The position numbers and the translations under genes were made by a program. The notes below the pieces were generated by a model, which saw only the letters and a list, made by a program, of their open reading frames with translations, was not told where the DNA came from and did not search any database. Below, in pieces: positions 26,076 through 35,676 of a stretch of 64,000 nucleotides of DNA (positions are counted from its first letter, which is position 1; the number at the start of each line of letters is the position of its first letter). Origin of the DNA: MGBC120314 sp051877855 (lineage in GTDB: Bacteria > Bacillota > Clostridia > Lachnospirales > Lachnospiraceae); contig JBJEJH010000060.1 in the NCBI GenBank assembly GCA_051877855.1, forward strand, positions 1-64,000, written 5' to 3'.

Positions 26076-27986
26076 TTAACGAATTCTGAATATTTGCAGG
26101 TATCTTCCGAATACCGAAGTAATTCCAACATATTCACGCCGCTCTGAAAAAGAGATGCTATTCATAATTTGTTCATATTTTTGTTCATATTCTTCCTCTT
26201 GAAGTTCTTCTTCCTCCAAATAACCCTTTATTTCTTCACTCTGAACATTCGGCGGATAAAGAAAATATACAGGATTACTGCTGCTAAGCCTTTCGATTGC
26301 TTCACGATTCGCAATAAGATCTTCCGGCAAAGTCACAAAAAGATTTTCCACATTCTGCATTTCATAAGCACAACAATCAATCAGCCAACGATTCTTTAAA
26401 ACCATAATGTAATTCGCTTCTTTCGGAAGATCCGACAGATAAATCACATCCTCCGGATTCTTAAAATAATACTCTTTATCCGTCAAAACAGCCTGCAACA
26501 AGATGAACACTACCAATACCGCAGTAAAAAGAACCCTATTTCCCCTTTTTGAGAAAGAAACGTCTTTTTTTACCAATCTCAGGATCATCTTTATTATTCC
26601 AAATAACGCAAACAAAATAAGAATATAAAAATAAGGATACAATATAAAGATGTATCGTGTTGAATACGAACCCATCATGGAAATTCTGGAGGTCAGTACC
26701 GTAATGATTATATATATAACATTCGTTGCTATCATAATCCACATGAACGCTGCTGCTTTTGTAAAGCAGGTATGCTTTATGTATCTGCAAAGTCCTTTGA
26801 TTTGTCGAAGGCACCATGCAATTGCATTCTGAAACCACTTTTCTTTTCGAAACAGAAAGCATACCGGTATCATGCAGGACAGATAAACTAAAGCCTCTGC
26901 CAGATGTATTAGGAAATAGGATGGTCTGGCATACCATGTAATGCCAAATATTTCCCGGAACACAAAATATCTCAGGAAACGAAACTCAAACCAGAATCCC
27001 TTATATCCGCTTTGAGTACCTTCCAACACAATATGTTCCGCACCACTTTCTTCAATAGAAGATTCCTCCCCGGTGTCATGAACCGCTACGCTATCATCCG
27101 CAATTTCCGGGGTGTCGTTTTCCTCCTGCAGGATAAAGTTTTCCGAAAAATACACCATCGCTTTATCCAATATATACGGAAACGTCGCAAAGGTTAGTAC
27201 TGCTGCTAACAGCATGGCACCGGCATATACGAACATTTTCTTATAATTTCTGGCGATGAAAAACACAAGACAACTCAATGCCGCAATAATTCCCGCAAAT
27301 AACAGCGCATAAATATGCGTAATTCCACCGAGATATGTTATCAAAGAACAAAGAATGATATTCCGTAAAGACAATTCTTTCTTCTTATACAAATCATAAT
27401 GATAATAAAACAAAGCAATTCCCAATGCCGTAATCATGGAATACATGCGGATATAAATATAGGTATTCAATCCACCGGTTCCAAAGCCATACAATAGGCA
27501 TGCACATAAGGCAACAAAATCACTCCCTGTCACAGCCTTCACCAGTTTATAGAGATAGATCTGAGCCACAATAAAGAACAGAAGATTCAAAGCAAATCCA
27601 AACCACCATGAAAATACATTCGGAAAGCAAGAAAGGATTGTATGTATAATCCAAAAATACAACGGCATATGTAAGTCATACCTGATATTCTCTGTGATAT
27701 ATCCGTAATGAAATCGTTCCGTTTCATCGATTGACAGATACTCCGTGAACTCATTGCCGGAAAACCACTCATCAAAATGTCGCGGATTACCATAACGATC
27801 ACAATAAAACTTCATTGATTCACTGTCGGTTGCCGGGGAATAGGACCAAATTTCATCCGAGTGAACCCCCTTCTTTTCAAATGCAAAGCAATAGGTAATC
27901 CATATAATTTGCGCCAGGACAATGATCGCCAGCAGATATCTCATCTTATTCTTTACTATATGCTCTTTTATTGCATTCATATTCAC
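26076..27986 (-). CDS. Integral membrane glycosyltransferase, GT39/PMT-like
   Basis: This 636-aa protein has about ten or more membrane helices. An early external loop carries an acidic Asp-Glu pair (VHSDEIWSY), as in the PMT/ArnT-type enzymes that move sugars from polyprenyl-phosphate donors to proteins or lipids. A C-terminal soluble domain follows the last helix (about residues 500-636). The GTG at 27986 lies 8 bases after GGAGG and is preferred to the ATG two codons later. It is the last gene of the polysaccharide operon and sits beside the pilus operon and after a polyprenyl-phosphate glycosyltransferase. Its acceptor is unknown; pilin or another surface protein is one possibility. Confidence 0.75.
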   Translation of the reverse strand: MNMNAIKEHIVKNKMRYLLAIIVLAQIIWITYCFAFEKKGVHSDEIWSYSPATDSESMKFYCDRYGNPRHFDEWFSGNEFTEYLSIDETERFHYGYITENIRYDLHMPLYFWIIHTILSCFPNVFSWWFGFALNLLFFIVAQIYLYKLVKAVTGSDFVALCACLLYGFGTGGLNTYIYIRMYSMITALGIALFYYHYDLYKKKELSLRNIILCSLITYLGGITHIYALLFAGIIAALSCLVFFIARNYKKMFVYAGAMLLAAVLTFATFPYILDKAMVYFSENFILQEENDTPEIADDSVAVHDTGEESSIEESGAEHIVLEGTQSGYKGFWFEFRFLRYFVFREIFGITWYARPSYFLIHLAEALVYLSCMIPVCFLFRKEKWFQNAIAWCLRQIKGLCRYIKHTCFTKAAAFMWIMIATNVIYIIITVLTSRISMMGSYSTRYIFILYPYFYILILFALFGIIKMILRLVKKDVSFSKRGNRVLFTAVLVVFILLQAVLTDKEYYFKNPEDVIYLSDLPKEANYIMVLKNRWLIDCCAYEMQNVENLFVTLPEDLIANREAIERLSSSNPVYFLYPPNVQSEEIKGYLEEEELQEEEYEQKYEQIMNSISFSERREYVGITSVFGRYLQIFRIR

Positions 27987-28034
27987 AAAATTTTCCTCCG
28001 TAACACACGTTTTTCTTACGATTGTATGAGAAAA

Positions 28035-29087
28035 TTATCCTACTTCCTTTAAAAAACTGCAAATCGTCCGATAAAATCCCTCTTCAATGGAATATTTCGC
28101 ATTCCATCCCAATTTCCTTAATTTATCAACATTATAATTCGAATGCTTCTTATGTGCGTTTTCCGAATAGTTCTCCGAAGGAACATCCCGGATAACCCGA
28201 AGTCCATATTCCGGAAATAATCCGCATACTTTCTTTGCCAAATCTCCAATCGAAGTCAATCCATTTTCATTGGATACATTATACGCCTCTCCTCGTTTTC
28301 CCTTTAACAGCACCAGATAATAGGCATACAAAGCATCTGCAATATAACAAAAGATCCGAACCGCACTTCCATCGCTTTTCATTACAATATTCTCTTTATT
28401 TACTACATTCTTAACAAATTCCGCAAACACCCGCCGGTCATTACACAAATCCATCGTGGGACCATAAGTATGACAAGGACGCACCATATTCACCGGAACC
28501 CCATATTGTCCGTACCAGGAAACACACATCGTTTCTGCTGCTCTTTTCCCTTCACCGTAACAACTTCTCAAATCCGCAGGGTCGAGGATTCCCATGTCAC
28601 TTTCCATAATGCTTTCCCGTTCCAATTTTCCGTACACTTCGCCGGAACTAAAGAAAAGATATCCCTTACAGGAGGTCTTTCTTGCCAGTTCTAATGTATG
28701 ATAGGTTCCAAGCACATTTGCCGCAATCACATCCGCCGGATTGGTTTTATAATACTGGGAACTGGCCATACTTGCCGCATGAATAATATAATCGATGGGT
28801 TCTTCAATGACGAATGGGGTAACAATATCTCCCAAAAGCACCCGAAAGTATTCTTTATGTATATATGGACCAAATCGTTCCTTCATCTTACCTTCATTGC
28901 GCCCATTGGCAAGAATCTTCACTTCATATCCCTGATATTCATTAAGATAAATCAGTAGATACACCATATACGATGCAAGCATCCCATAAGCACCGGTAAT
29001 AAGTACCGTTTTGTGATTCAATTCTTCCCACAGCTTTGGATTTCGGTGATACACTTCATCCATATCTTCTAAGATTATTTGATTCAT
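28035..29087 (-). CDS. NAD-dependent sugar epimerase/dehydratase (extended SDR)
   Basis: This extended short-chain dehydrogenase (350 aa) carries the NAD site TGAYGMLA at residues 31-38. The catalytic region reads FFSSGEVYG, with the YxxxK motif in CYGEGKRAAE. It is in the family of nucleotide-sugar 4,6-dehydratases, epimerases and reductases. The start at 29087 follows GGAGACA; codons further upstream overlap the previous gene. Because the operon also encodes CDP-glucose enzymes and a YerE-like TPP enzyme, it could be the ketoreductase that finishes the branched sugar. That assignment is inference; sequence alone gives only the superfamily. Confidence 0.85.
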   Translation of the reverse strand: MNQIILEDMDEVYHRNPKLWEELNHKTVLITGAYGMLASYMVYLLIYLNEYQGYEVKILANGRNEGKMKERFGPYIHKEYFRVLLGDIVTPFVIEEPIDYIIHAASMASSQYYKTNPADVIAANVLGTYHTLELARKTSCKGYLFFSSGEVYGKLERESIMESDMGILDPADLRSCYGEGKRAAETMCVSWYGQYGVPVNMVRPCHTYGPTMDLCNDRRVFAEFVKNVVNKENIVMKSDGSAVRIFCYIADALYAYYLVLLKGKRGEAYNVSNENGLTSIGDLAKKVCGLFPEYGLRVIRDVPSENYSENAHKKHSNYNVDKLRKLGWNAKYSIEEGFYRTICSFLKEVG

Positions 29088-29115
29088 ATTGTCTCCATTC
29101 CGCCACCTTAGGCTC

Positions 29116-30063
29116 TTACGCATCCTTCTTTTCAAAATTAATGCGTTCTTCCTCAATCACTAACGGACGATTCATTACACGTTTGTTAATGCTTAACACA
29201 TATTCCCCTAAAAATCCGATAAAAATCAATTGTACCGAGCCAAGAATCAATACCGCCAGCAAAATTGGCGCCATACCGGCCACGAAACGATCCCAGTATA
29301 CTAATTTCATAATCAGGTACACAAACGCCGCAACCATACTAAAAAAAGCCATAATAAATCCAAAGATGGTTGCCAGACGAAGTCCAACCTTGGTATAAGA
29401 GGTAAAGCTAAGCATCGCAGCATCATACAGAGTTGCCCAGTTATTATGGGTCTTACCGGCTTTTCTCTTGGGCTGCATATATTCAACATCTTTTCTCTTA
29501 TAGCCCAGTTCAGCGACAATACCTCGAATAAACGGCGTTGGATCATCGAGTTTACGCAATACTTCAATAAATTCACGATCATATAGGCCAAATCCGGTAA
29601 AATGCTCGATTTGCTCCACATCGGAAAGCTTCTTGATCAGCTTATAATAACAGGTACGCAAAAAACGCATGATTTTATTCTCTTTACTGCCGGTCTTGAT
29701 ACCACAAACGATTTTATAACCTTTTTCCCATTCCTCTACAAAAGTCGGAATTAATTCAACCGGATCCTGGAAATCAGCGCAGATGGGAATTACACAATCT
29801 CCATCCAGCTGAAGCATTCCGTAATAAGGTGAGTTAAACTGTCCAAAATTCTTGGCATTAAAGATTGCTTTGACCTTCGGATTTTCGCCACACAATTCAC
29901 GGATGATTTCTCTTGTTCGATCCGTCGAAGCATTATCAATAAACATCACTTCATATTCATATCGACGAAGTTTCGTCTGCATCACATCAATAATCGCACT
30001 GCAGATTCCTCTGACATTCTCTTCCTCGTTATAACAAGGAACCATAATACTAATCTTTTTCAT
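29116..30063 (-). CDS. Polyprenyl-phosphate glycosyltransferase (GT2, DPM1/GtrB-like)
   Basis: The 315-aa product has a GT-A domain with the start SIMVPCYNEEENV. An Asp triad is seen as FIDNASTDRT and CADFQDP. Two C-terminal membrane helices follow, at about residues 230-255 and 265-290. This is the layout of enzymes that load a sugar onto undecaprenyl phosphate. It would supply a lipid-linked sugar to a membrane glycosyltransferase such as the GT39-like protein two genes downstream. Confidence 0.9.
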   Translation of the reverse strand: MKKISIMVPCYNEEENVRGICSAIIDVMQTKLRRYEYEVMFIDNASTDRTREIIRELCGENPKVKAIFNAKNFGQFNSPYYGMLQLDGDCVIPICADFQDPVELIPTFVEEWEKGYKIVCGIKTGSKENKIMRFLRTCYYKLIKKLSDVEQIEHFTGFGLYDREFIEVLRKLDDPTPFIRGIVAELGYKRKDVEYMQPKRKAGKTHNNWATLYDAAMLSFTSYTKVGLRLATIFGFIMAFFSMVAAFVYLIMKLVYWDRFVAGMAPILLAVLILGSVQLIFIGFLGEYVLSINKRVMNRPLVIEEERINFEKKDA

Positions 30064-30080
30064 ACGTTTCTACCAGCCCC

Positions 30081-31934
30081 TTATCCAATCATATTCTGCT
30101 CTAATTCTTCCTTCGGAAGAAACGGTGCCATATCCTCAAGTGGTGGACTCACCAGCGTTCCATCTTCCAATCTCTTTGTTGCACTCTTCGGTTCAAAAAT
30201 CTGCTCCGGCGATACAAATACCTCACAGAAAAGCATCTCATCATCCATAAGCGCAATATCCACCATCTTCTTCATCTCCTCATTGGAAGAAGCAGACATA
30301 TATCTTATGCCAAATGCCTCCGCAATCCTTTGAAATTTCGGAAAGGACAAATCCTTGCTTTCCTCACCGATTCCGACCTTACTATGTTCTTTAAACAGAT
30401 TATTCTGTGTCTGACGGATGGAATGATATCCTTCATTATTAATAAGAAAAATCTTAATCGGCAATTGATTGGTCACCATGGTCTGCAGTTCCTGCAGATT
30501 CATCATAATACTTCCGTCGCCTTCAATACAGATTACCCTCTTACGCCCGGACGCAACACAGGCGCCAATTGCCGCCGGCAAGCCATATCCCATACTGGCA
30601 ACACCACTATTAATCAGAAATCTGGACTCTTTTTGTATTACATAATTATGACTGCCCACAACACAGGCACTGCCATTGGAGACCACTGTAACCGCACCGC
30701 TTAATAAAGAATCACTCAAATAATGAATAAATGCGTAGACATTGGCATACTTTCCATCTTCATTCCAATGTCTTTGAAGGGTCACCGGATAGTTCTCCTT
30801 CCATTTCAGGCATTGTTTTGACCATTCAGCAAAGTTCATAGAGTTTATGATTTCTTTTTTGCCAAGTATCCATCCATACAGTATCTCTAAGAATTCTCTT
30901 GCATCCGCACAAATCGGATCATCCACATGGATGGTGGTTTTCTTAAGTTCTGCCGGATCAATGTCCACCAATAAAACCTTTGCCTTGGGTGCCCAACTTT
31001 TCCAGTTATAGCCAACCTGACGTATCGACAGACGATTGCCGATGGCCAGAATAAAGTCTGCATTCTGAATCGCAAAGTTTCCGGCACGGTCTCCCATAAT
31101 ACCCCCACGTCCGACATAACTTGAATTCTTGGTTTCAATCAAATCAATGGAATCCCAACAAGTTACAACCGGAATTCTAAGTGCCTGTACTACCTTCAAG
31201 AACACTTCGTATGCCCCGGCGATCCGAATTCCGTTTCCAGCATAGATTACCGGACGTTTGGATTCCTTGATGTATTGAATCACCCTATCTATTTTATTTT
31301 CTATTTCCGTTTTATTTAGACGATATTTGTTACCTTCAGCAAGCTCCTCATCTTTTGCTGGGTCATATCCACAAAGATCCTCTGTCTCAATCATCATTCC
31401 CTGGTAATTCACCGGAATATCGATCCATGCCGGACCCGGGCGACCGTTCTTTGCTTCATACAAAGCCTTCTCCAAAACATAACGAATCTTCATGGGATCT
31501 TCCAACATGACCGCATACTTGCACATACTTCCTACCGCTTTGGTAATATCAAATTCCTGATCTCCCACTGCCCTTAAGGGTAACCCACCCGTGAACTGCT
31601 CCATATAACGAGCCGTCGTATCAAAACGCACCTGTCCTGAGATGATCAGCATCGGAATGGAATCCAACCACCCTCCAAGCACTCCGGTGATTGCATTGGT
31701 TCCGCCGGGACCGGTGGTCACACACACAGCAGCGATATTCCCGGAAAGCCTTGCATAGCTTTCCGCAGCCATGGCACAGGCCTGTTCGTGATGATTGTAA
31801 ATGCATTTTAAGCCTTCTTTGTGCCCGAATGCATCATTTAAGTGCATGGCGCCACCGCCCACCACCGTAAAACAATCTTTAATTCCGTTTTTTACCAAAA
31901 AATCCGCGACATAGTCCGCCAGACGTTGTTTCAT
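30081..31934 (-). CDS. Thiamine pyrophosphate enzyme, acetolactate synthase-like (YerE-like candidate)
   Basis: This 617-aa protein has the three domains of TPP-dependent acetohydroxyacid synthases. The catalytic Glu51 is in YNHHEQACAMAAESYAR. The TPP/Mg motif is GDGSIMMNLQELQTM followed by NN. The middle FAD/nucleotide-type domain is present. It lies in a sugar operon next to an RfbH-type 3-dehydrase rather than beside branched-chain amino acid genes, and no regulatory subunit is near. In Yersinia, the related YerE adds a two-carbon unit from pyruvate to CDP-4-keto-3,6-dideoxyglucose to make yersiniose. By context that is the best guess here. A true acetolactate synthase is less likely. Confidence 0.8.
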   Translation of the reverse strand: MKQRLADYVADFLVKNGIKDCFTVVGGGAMHLNDAFGHKEGLKCIYNHHEQACAMAAESYARLSGNIAAVCVTTGPGGTNAITGVLGGWLDSIPMLIISGQVRFDTTARYMEQFTGGLPLRAVGDQEFDITKAVGSMCKYAVMLEDPMKIRYVLEKALYEAKNGRPGPAWIDIPVNYQGMMIETEDLCGYDPAKDEELAEGNKYRLNKTEIENKIDRVIQYIKESKRPVIYAGNGIRIAGAYEVFLKVVQALRIPVVTCWDSIDLIETKNSSYVGRGGIMGDRAGNFAIQNADFILAIGNRLSIRQVGYNWKSWAPKAKVLLVDIDPAELKKTTIHVDDPICADAREFLEILYGWILGKKEIINSMNFAEWSKQCLKWKENYPVTLQRHWNEDGKYANVYAFIHYLSDSLLSGAVTVVSNGSACVVGSHNYVIQKESRFLINSGVASMGYGLPAAIGACVASGRKRVICIEGDGSIMMNLQELQTMVTNQLPIKIFLINNEGYHSIRQTQNNLFKEHSKVGIGEESKDLSFPKFQRIAEAFGIRYMSASSNEEMKKMVDIALMDDEMLFCEVFVSPEQIFEPKSATKRLEDGTLVSPPLEDMAPFLPKEELEQNMIG

Positions 31935-31986
31935 CTGCCATCACCACCAACATTTTTATTATAAGATTCCTCGTTCCGCCAATCTC

Positions 31987-33330
31987 TTATTCCACAGCTT
32001 CCTTTAAAGTCCTTGCCATATAAGTGAGTTTTTCCTCTGTCATACCCGGATAAACGCCAACCCAGAAAGTATCTTTCATAATACGGTCCGTATGCTTAAG
32101 TTCTCCTGCCACACGGAATCCCTCGCACTGTGCTCTCATCTCATCAAAACAAGGATGTTTCACCAGATTACCGGCAAAAAGCATTCTTGTCTGAACACCT
32201 CTTTGTTCAATATAAGATATCACCTTCGATCGGTCAACACCTTCCTTACAGGTTAATGCAAAGCCAAACCAGCTTGGAACAGAATCTTTACATGCCTCCG
32301 GAAAAATAAAATACTGTTCTGCACCCATTTCTTTTAAACGGCTCAACAGAAATTCAAAATTCTTCTTTCTTTTCTCAACAAACACAGGGACCTTATCCAA
32401 TTGAGCACAGCCAATCGCCGCCTGCAAATCCGTCGCCTTTAAGTTATATCCAAAATGAGAATAGACATATTTGTGATCATAACCTAATGGCAATTCTCCA
32501 TACTGTCGGTCAAATCGATGTCCGCACAAGTTGTCCTGTCCCGATGCGCAGGAACAGTCTCTCCCCCAGTCACGAAAGGACTTCATAATCTTATGCAGCA
32601 ACGGGTTATCCGTATAGACAGCGCCGCCTTCCCCCATGGTCATATGATGTGGCGGATAGAAACTGGAAGTTCCGATATCCCCGATACTCCCCGTCCGCTT
32701 CACCTCTCCATCCATGGTATAAGTAGAACCAAGTGCATCACAGTTATCTTCAACCAGCCAAAGTTCATGTTTGTCACAAAAGCTCTTCACGGCCGCCAGG
32801 TCAAAAGGATTGCCCAGGGTATGTGCAATCATCACTGCTTTGGTCTTGGAGGATAGCGCTTCTTCTAATTTTGTTACATCGATATTGTACTGCGGAATCG
32901 TCACATCTACAAAAACCGGCACCGCACCATATTGAACGATGGGCGTTACCGTGGTAGGAAATCCTGCAGCAACCGTTATCACTTCATCCCCACGGTTAAT
33001 TTTTCGTTCTCCAAGAAGCGGTGATGTCAAAGTCATAAAAGCCAGAAGATTGGCCGAAGAACCGGAATTCACCAAAGCGCAATACCTTACTGACAGATAC
33101 TTTGCAAGTTTTTCTTCAAATTCCTTCGTGTATCGTCCCGAAGTCAGCCAGAACTCCAGTGCACTATCCACTAAATTCACCATTTCCGCACTGTCATACA
33201 CACGGGATGCATAGGGAATGCGATCCCCCTCCACATACTTCTTATCCTGATTATGAAATTGTTCTGCGTATTCTTTTACCAGGGCAAGAATTTCTTCACG
33301 CGCCTGGGATTCGGTTTTATTTTTAAACAT
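31987..33330 (-). CDS. rfbH: CDP-6-deoxy-4-keto-glucose 3-dehydrase, RfbH (E1)
   Basis: RfbH (447 aa) is a PMP/iron-sulphur enzyme that removes the C3 hydroxyl of CDP-4-keto-6-deoxyglucose. It has the aspartate aminotransferase fold of the DegT family, but the PLP lysine is replaced by His228 in SSFYPPHHMTMGEGG. That is the hallmark of E1 enzymes. The cluster cysteines are C259, C261 and C269 (DCSCASGQDNLC) with Cys197 about 60 residues earlier. The start at 33330 is six bases after AAGGTG; a GTG at 33348 is the alternative. The partner reductase (E3) is not in this window. Confidence 0.93.
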   Translation of the reverse strand: MFKNKTESQAREEILALVKEYAEQFHNQDKKYVEGDRIPYASRVYDSAEMVNLVDSALEFWLTSGRYTKEFEEKLAKYLSVRYCALVNSGSSANLLAFMTLTSPLLGERKINRGDEVITVAAGFPTTVTPIVQYGAVPVFVDVTIPQYNIDVTKLEEALSSKTKAVMIAHTLGNPFDLAAVKSFCDKHELWLVEDNCDALGSTYTMDGEVKRTGSIGDIGTSSFYPPHHMTMGEGGAVYTDNPLLHKIMKSFRDWGRDCSCASGQDNLCGHRFDRQYGELPLGYDHKYVYSHFGYNLKATDLQAAIGCAQLDKVPVFVEKRKKNFEFLLSRLKEMGAEQYFIFPEACKDSVPSWFGFALTCKEGVDRSKVISYIEQRGVQTRMLFAGNLVKHPCFDEMRAQCEGFRVAGELKHTDRIMKDTFWVGVYPGMTEEKLTYMARTLKEAVE

Positions 33331-33340
33331 TTTATTCACC

Positions 33341-34735
33341 TTATTCACATTGCAATAGTTTTTTGTATTCTTTTATTACATTTTCAGCATTTAACTCTGC
33401 AGAATATTTCTCACAAGCCACATGATGAGCATGTTCTCCATATTCTACAATTTTGTCTCGATGGTAATAATAATACATTATTTTTTCTGCCAATTCCTTT
33501 GGATTATTCCGATCAAAAAACAATCCGGACCATTGTTCTTTGATTAACTCAACGCAAGCACCCGCACGAGGAACAATGATGCCAAGCCCTGCATACATAT
33601 ACTCAACCGTAACTCGTCCAAAGCCCTCACTTTTAGAGCACATCACTCCTAAATCATATTTCTGTAACAATTCTATTATATCGTCTCTTTTCCCCAAAAA
33701 ACATACATTTTTATCTAATTGATGCATAGAAATTGTATCTTGTAGCTTTTTCAAATAAACCTCATCAGCCCATCCAACAAAGTCCATTGTGACATTTTTC
33801 TTTACTTCATCCGGTAATAATGAAAGTGCTTCAATTGCAATATGTTGTCCTTTGGTTTCACAGATCCCACCGGTAAAAACAATCTTAAGTCTTTCTGGAT
33901 GATTCTTTGTTTTCTCTATATATGTAATGCCACCAAAATCCACGCCATCATAGAGCACTTTACTTTGTTTCTCTGCAATTCCTTTTTCCCTCCAAGAGGC
34001 AAGAACTGCTTTTGAAACTGCAACGACCAAATCGGAATGACGATTAATATACTCACAGTAATTCTTCCGAAGAGTTATGCAATCAAAATCCTGCTCTCCA
34101 AATTCACGAAGATGTACAATATGTGGAATATGATATTTCTTGCTCAGATAACATCCAATATCATTTCTTGCTGAATTTGTATGAATAATATTAATCTCTG
34201 AAAAATCAATATTTTTTTCAAGATACAAAATAGCCCGATGTCGTCTCCAAAGAAATCGCATTTTATTATATATATATTCCTTGAAATCTTTTATTCGCTT
34301 TCCGGTTCTATGTTTAACTGTCATTACACCCAAATGACCATCTTGAATATTTTTAATCCCTTTTGAATTAAGAAATTGTGTAAAATCATCTTGATAGCTC
34401 GTACAAACAATCGACTCAATTCCGTGTTTCCTTAGTTCAAGAACAAGTTCACCCAAAGCTTTCGCTGCACCACCGACAGAATATTCATCATTAATAAATA
34501 ATACTCGGGTTCCATTTTCTTTATGATGACTTCGGAGAGGACATACACTAACACATCTTTGACATTTTATACACTTCTTTTTATCGATAGAAGGATAAAG
34601 AAATCCTTCTATATCCATCTTCATATGAATCGCATTTTGTGTACATACCGAATAACATGCCGTGCAACCACAACACTCGTATTTGTTATTGTATAATGTA
34701 ACCTTATTTTTTTTATTCATTTTTCTTCTATTCAT
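33341..34735 (-). CDS. Ferredoxin-glycosyltransferase (GT4) fusion protein
   Basis: Residues 1-70 are a two-cluster ferredoxin. C21, C24, C27 and C31 form one CxxCxxCxxxC motif, and C55, C58, C61 and C65 form a second. From about residue 77 the protein is a GT-B glycosyltransferase of family 4 (RVLFINDEYSVGGAAKAL, IVFTGGICETKGQ, KSEGFGRVTVEYM, GLGIIVPRAGACVELI). The same type of ferredoxin is normally the N-terminus of the FrhB-like protein encoded just upstream, which lacks it here. The ATG at 34735 overlaps the stop of that gene (TAATG), so the two are coupled. I know of no standard fusion of this kind. The glycosyltransferase function is firm; any redox role of the ferredoxin is open. Confidence 0.88.
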   Translation of the reverse strand: MNRRKMNKKNKVTLYNNKYECCGCTACYSVCTQNAIHMKMDIEGFLYPSIDKKKCIKCQRCVSVCPLRSHHKENGTRVLFINDEYSVGGAAKALGELVLELRKHGIESIVCTSYQDDFTQFLNSKGIKNIQDGHLGVMTVKHRTGKRIKDFKEYIYNKMRFLWRRHRAILYLEKNIDFSEINIIHTNSARNDIGCYLSKKYHIPHIVHLREFGEQDFDCITLRKNYCEYINRHSDLVVAVSKAVLASWREKGIAEKQSKVLYDGVDFGGITYIEKTKNHPERLKIVFTGGICETKGQHIAIEALSLLPDEVKKNVTMDFVGWADEVYLKKLQDTISMHQLDKNVCFLGKRDDIIELLQKYDLGVMCSKSEGFGRVTVEYMYAGLGIIVPRAGACVELIKEQWSGLFFDRNNPKELAEKIMYYYYHRDKIVEYGEHAHHVACEKYSAELNAENVIKEYKKLLQCE

Positions 34736-35676
34736 TATACTCTTTTTACTTGACAACTCTTTCCCTTCTTCTCAAGATAATAATTTCTCCCAACATACCT
34801 CTTTAAAATTTTTTCAAAGGGTCTGCAATAAAAATTAATCCAAAACCATTTACGGCCCAAAGGTTCATAAAATGGCATAAATAACGGAGGTTGCATCGAA
34901 TCCTCTACCGACGTTTCTTTCTTCTCTACATCATGATCAATGAAATTTAACAGCTGGTACCCTTTTTCTGAATTAACAAATACTAAAGACACACCTTTAT
35001 CATCATCAAATTCAGAAGCTGCTTTTTCAATCCCCCAGTAATCACCGATGGTAATATCACCCGGATGAGAAAGCGTTTTATACTTACAACGGTAACATGC
35101 CGGTCTAAGCGTATGATGTCCATAAAACAAGGCCGCATAAATATTGGAATCAATTCTTTCTCCATCGGTTGAATAAACCGACTCAATGTGCTCACGCCAA
35201 CCATAATTATTTTTATTTCTAAATTGTACTTTTTCAATATTTATGTTGAATTTCTTACAAATCCATTTCAGGTATTTTCTCCACACCAAAACGCTGGGAA
35301 CGCCATGACATACAATATCCAAGCAAAACAAATTACTATATTCTTTTCCTAAAAAACACCGCAATCCGGCAACCTGGCATGATGTTCCTGAAAACAATAC
35401 CATAATACCATTTTCCAAATCCTTTTTAATTTGTTTAAAAGAGTCTCCCAGGTTACTTTGAATATACTTTGATTCTCTCATTAAATCCCGTTGTGTTCTG
35501 CTACCGGTTCCTATATGTTTAGCTTCGAATCTTTCGTCAAGAATGCAGCCATACACCTTTCCGTTATGGGACAATATATAATCTGAAAGTGCAGTAAAAA
35601 CGCCTCCTGATCTGGATTGTTCCAAAACTTCTGATGATTTATGGCGCACTGCATATATCTTACTTTTCTGATTCAC
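34735..35676 (-). CDS. FrhB-like (coenzyme F420 hydrogenase beta subunit) protein lacking its ferredoxin domain
   Basis: This 313-aa protein has the FrhB core found in many polysaccharide clusters: SRSGGVFTALSDYIL, SGTSCQVAGL, DIVCHGVPS, a CxxC pair in CYRCKY and GDITIGDYWG. Most such proteins begin with a 2[4Fe-4S] ferredoxin; here the frame begins directly in the FrhB segment, and the ferredoxin is on the next gene. The start is a GTG within the end of the flippase gene, preceded by AAAGGG. The role in sugar clusters is not established, and some proteins of this group may reduce or modify sugars. The genome would not be expected to use F420. Confidence 0.85.
   Translation of the reverse strand: MNQKSKIYAVRHKSSEVLEQSRSGGVFTALSDYILSHNGKVYGCILDERFEAKHIGTGSRTQRDLMRESKYIQSNLGDSFKQIKKDLENGIMVLFSGTSCQVAGLRCFLGKEYSNLFCLDIVCHGVPSVLVWRKYLKWICKKFNINIEKVQFRNKNNYGWREHIESVYSTDGERIDSNIYAALFYGHHTLRPACYRCKYKTLSHPGDITIGDYWGIEKAASEFDDDKGVSLVFVNSEKGYQLLNFIDHDVEKKETSVEDSMQPPLFMPFYEPLGRKWFWINFYCRPFEKILKRYVGRNYYLEKKGKSCQVKRV

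Noticed and set aside
34735..35676. F420-dependent hydrogenase subunit in methanogenesis
   Set aside because: The gene sits in a polysaccharide operon without FrhA, FrhG or F420 genes; only the fold is shared.
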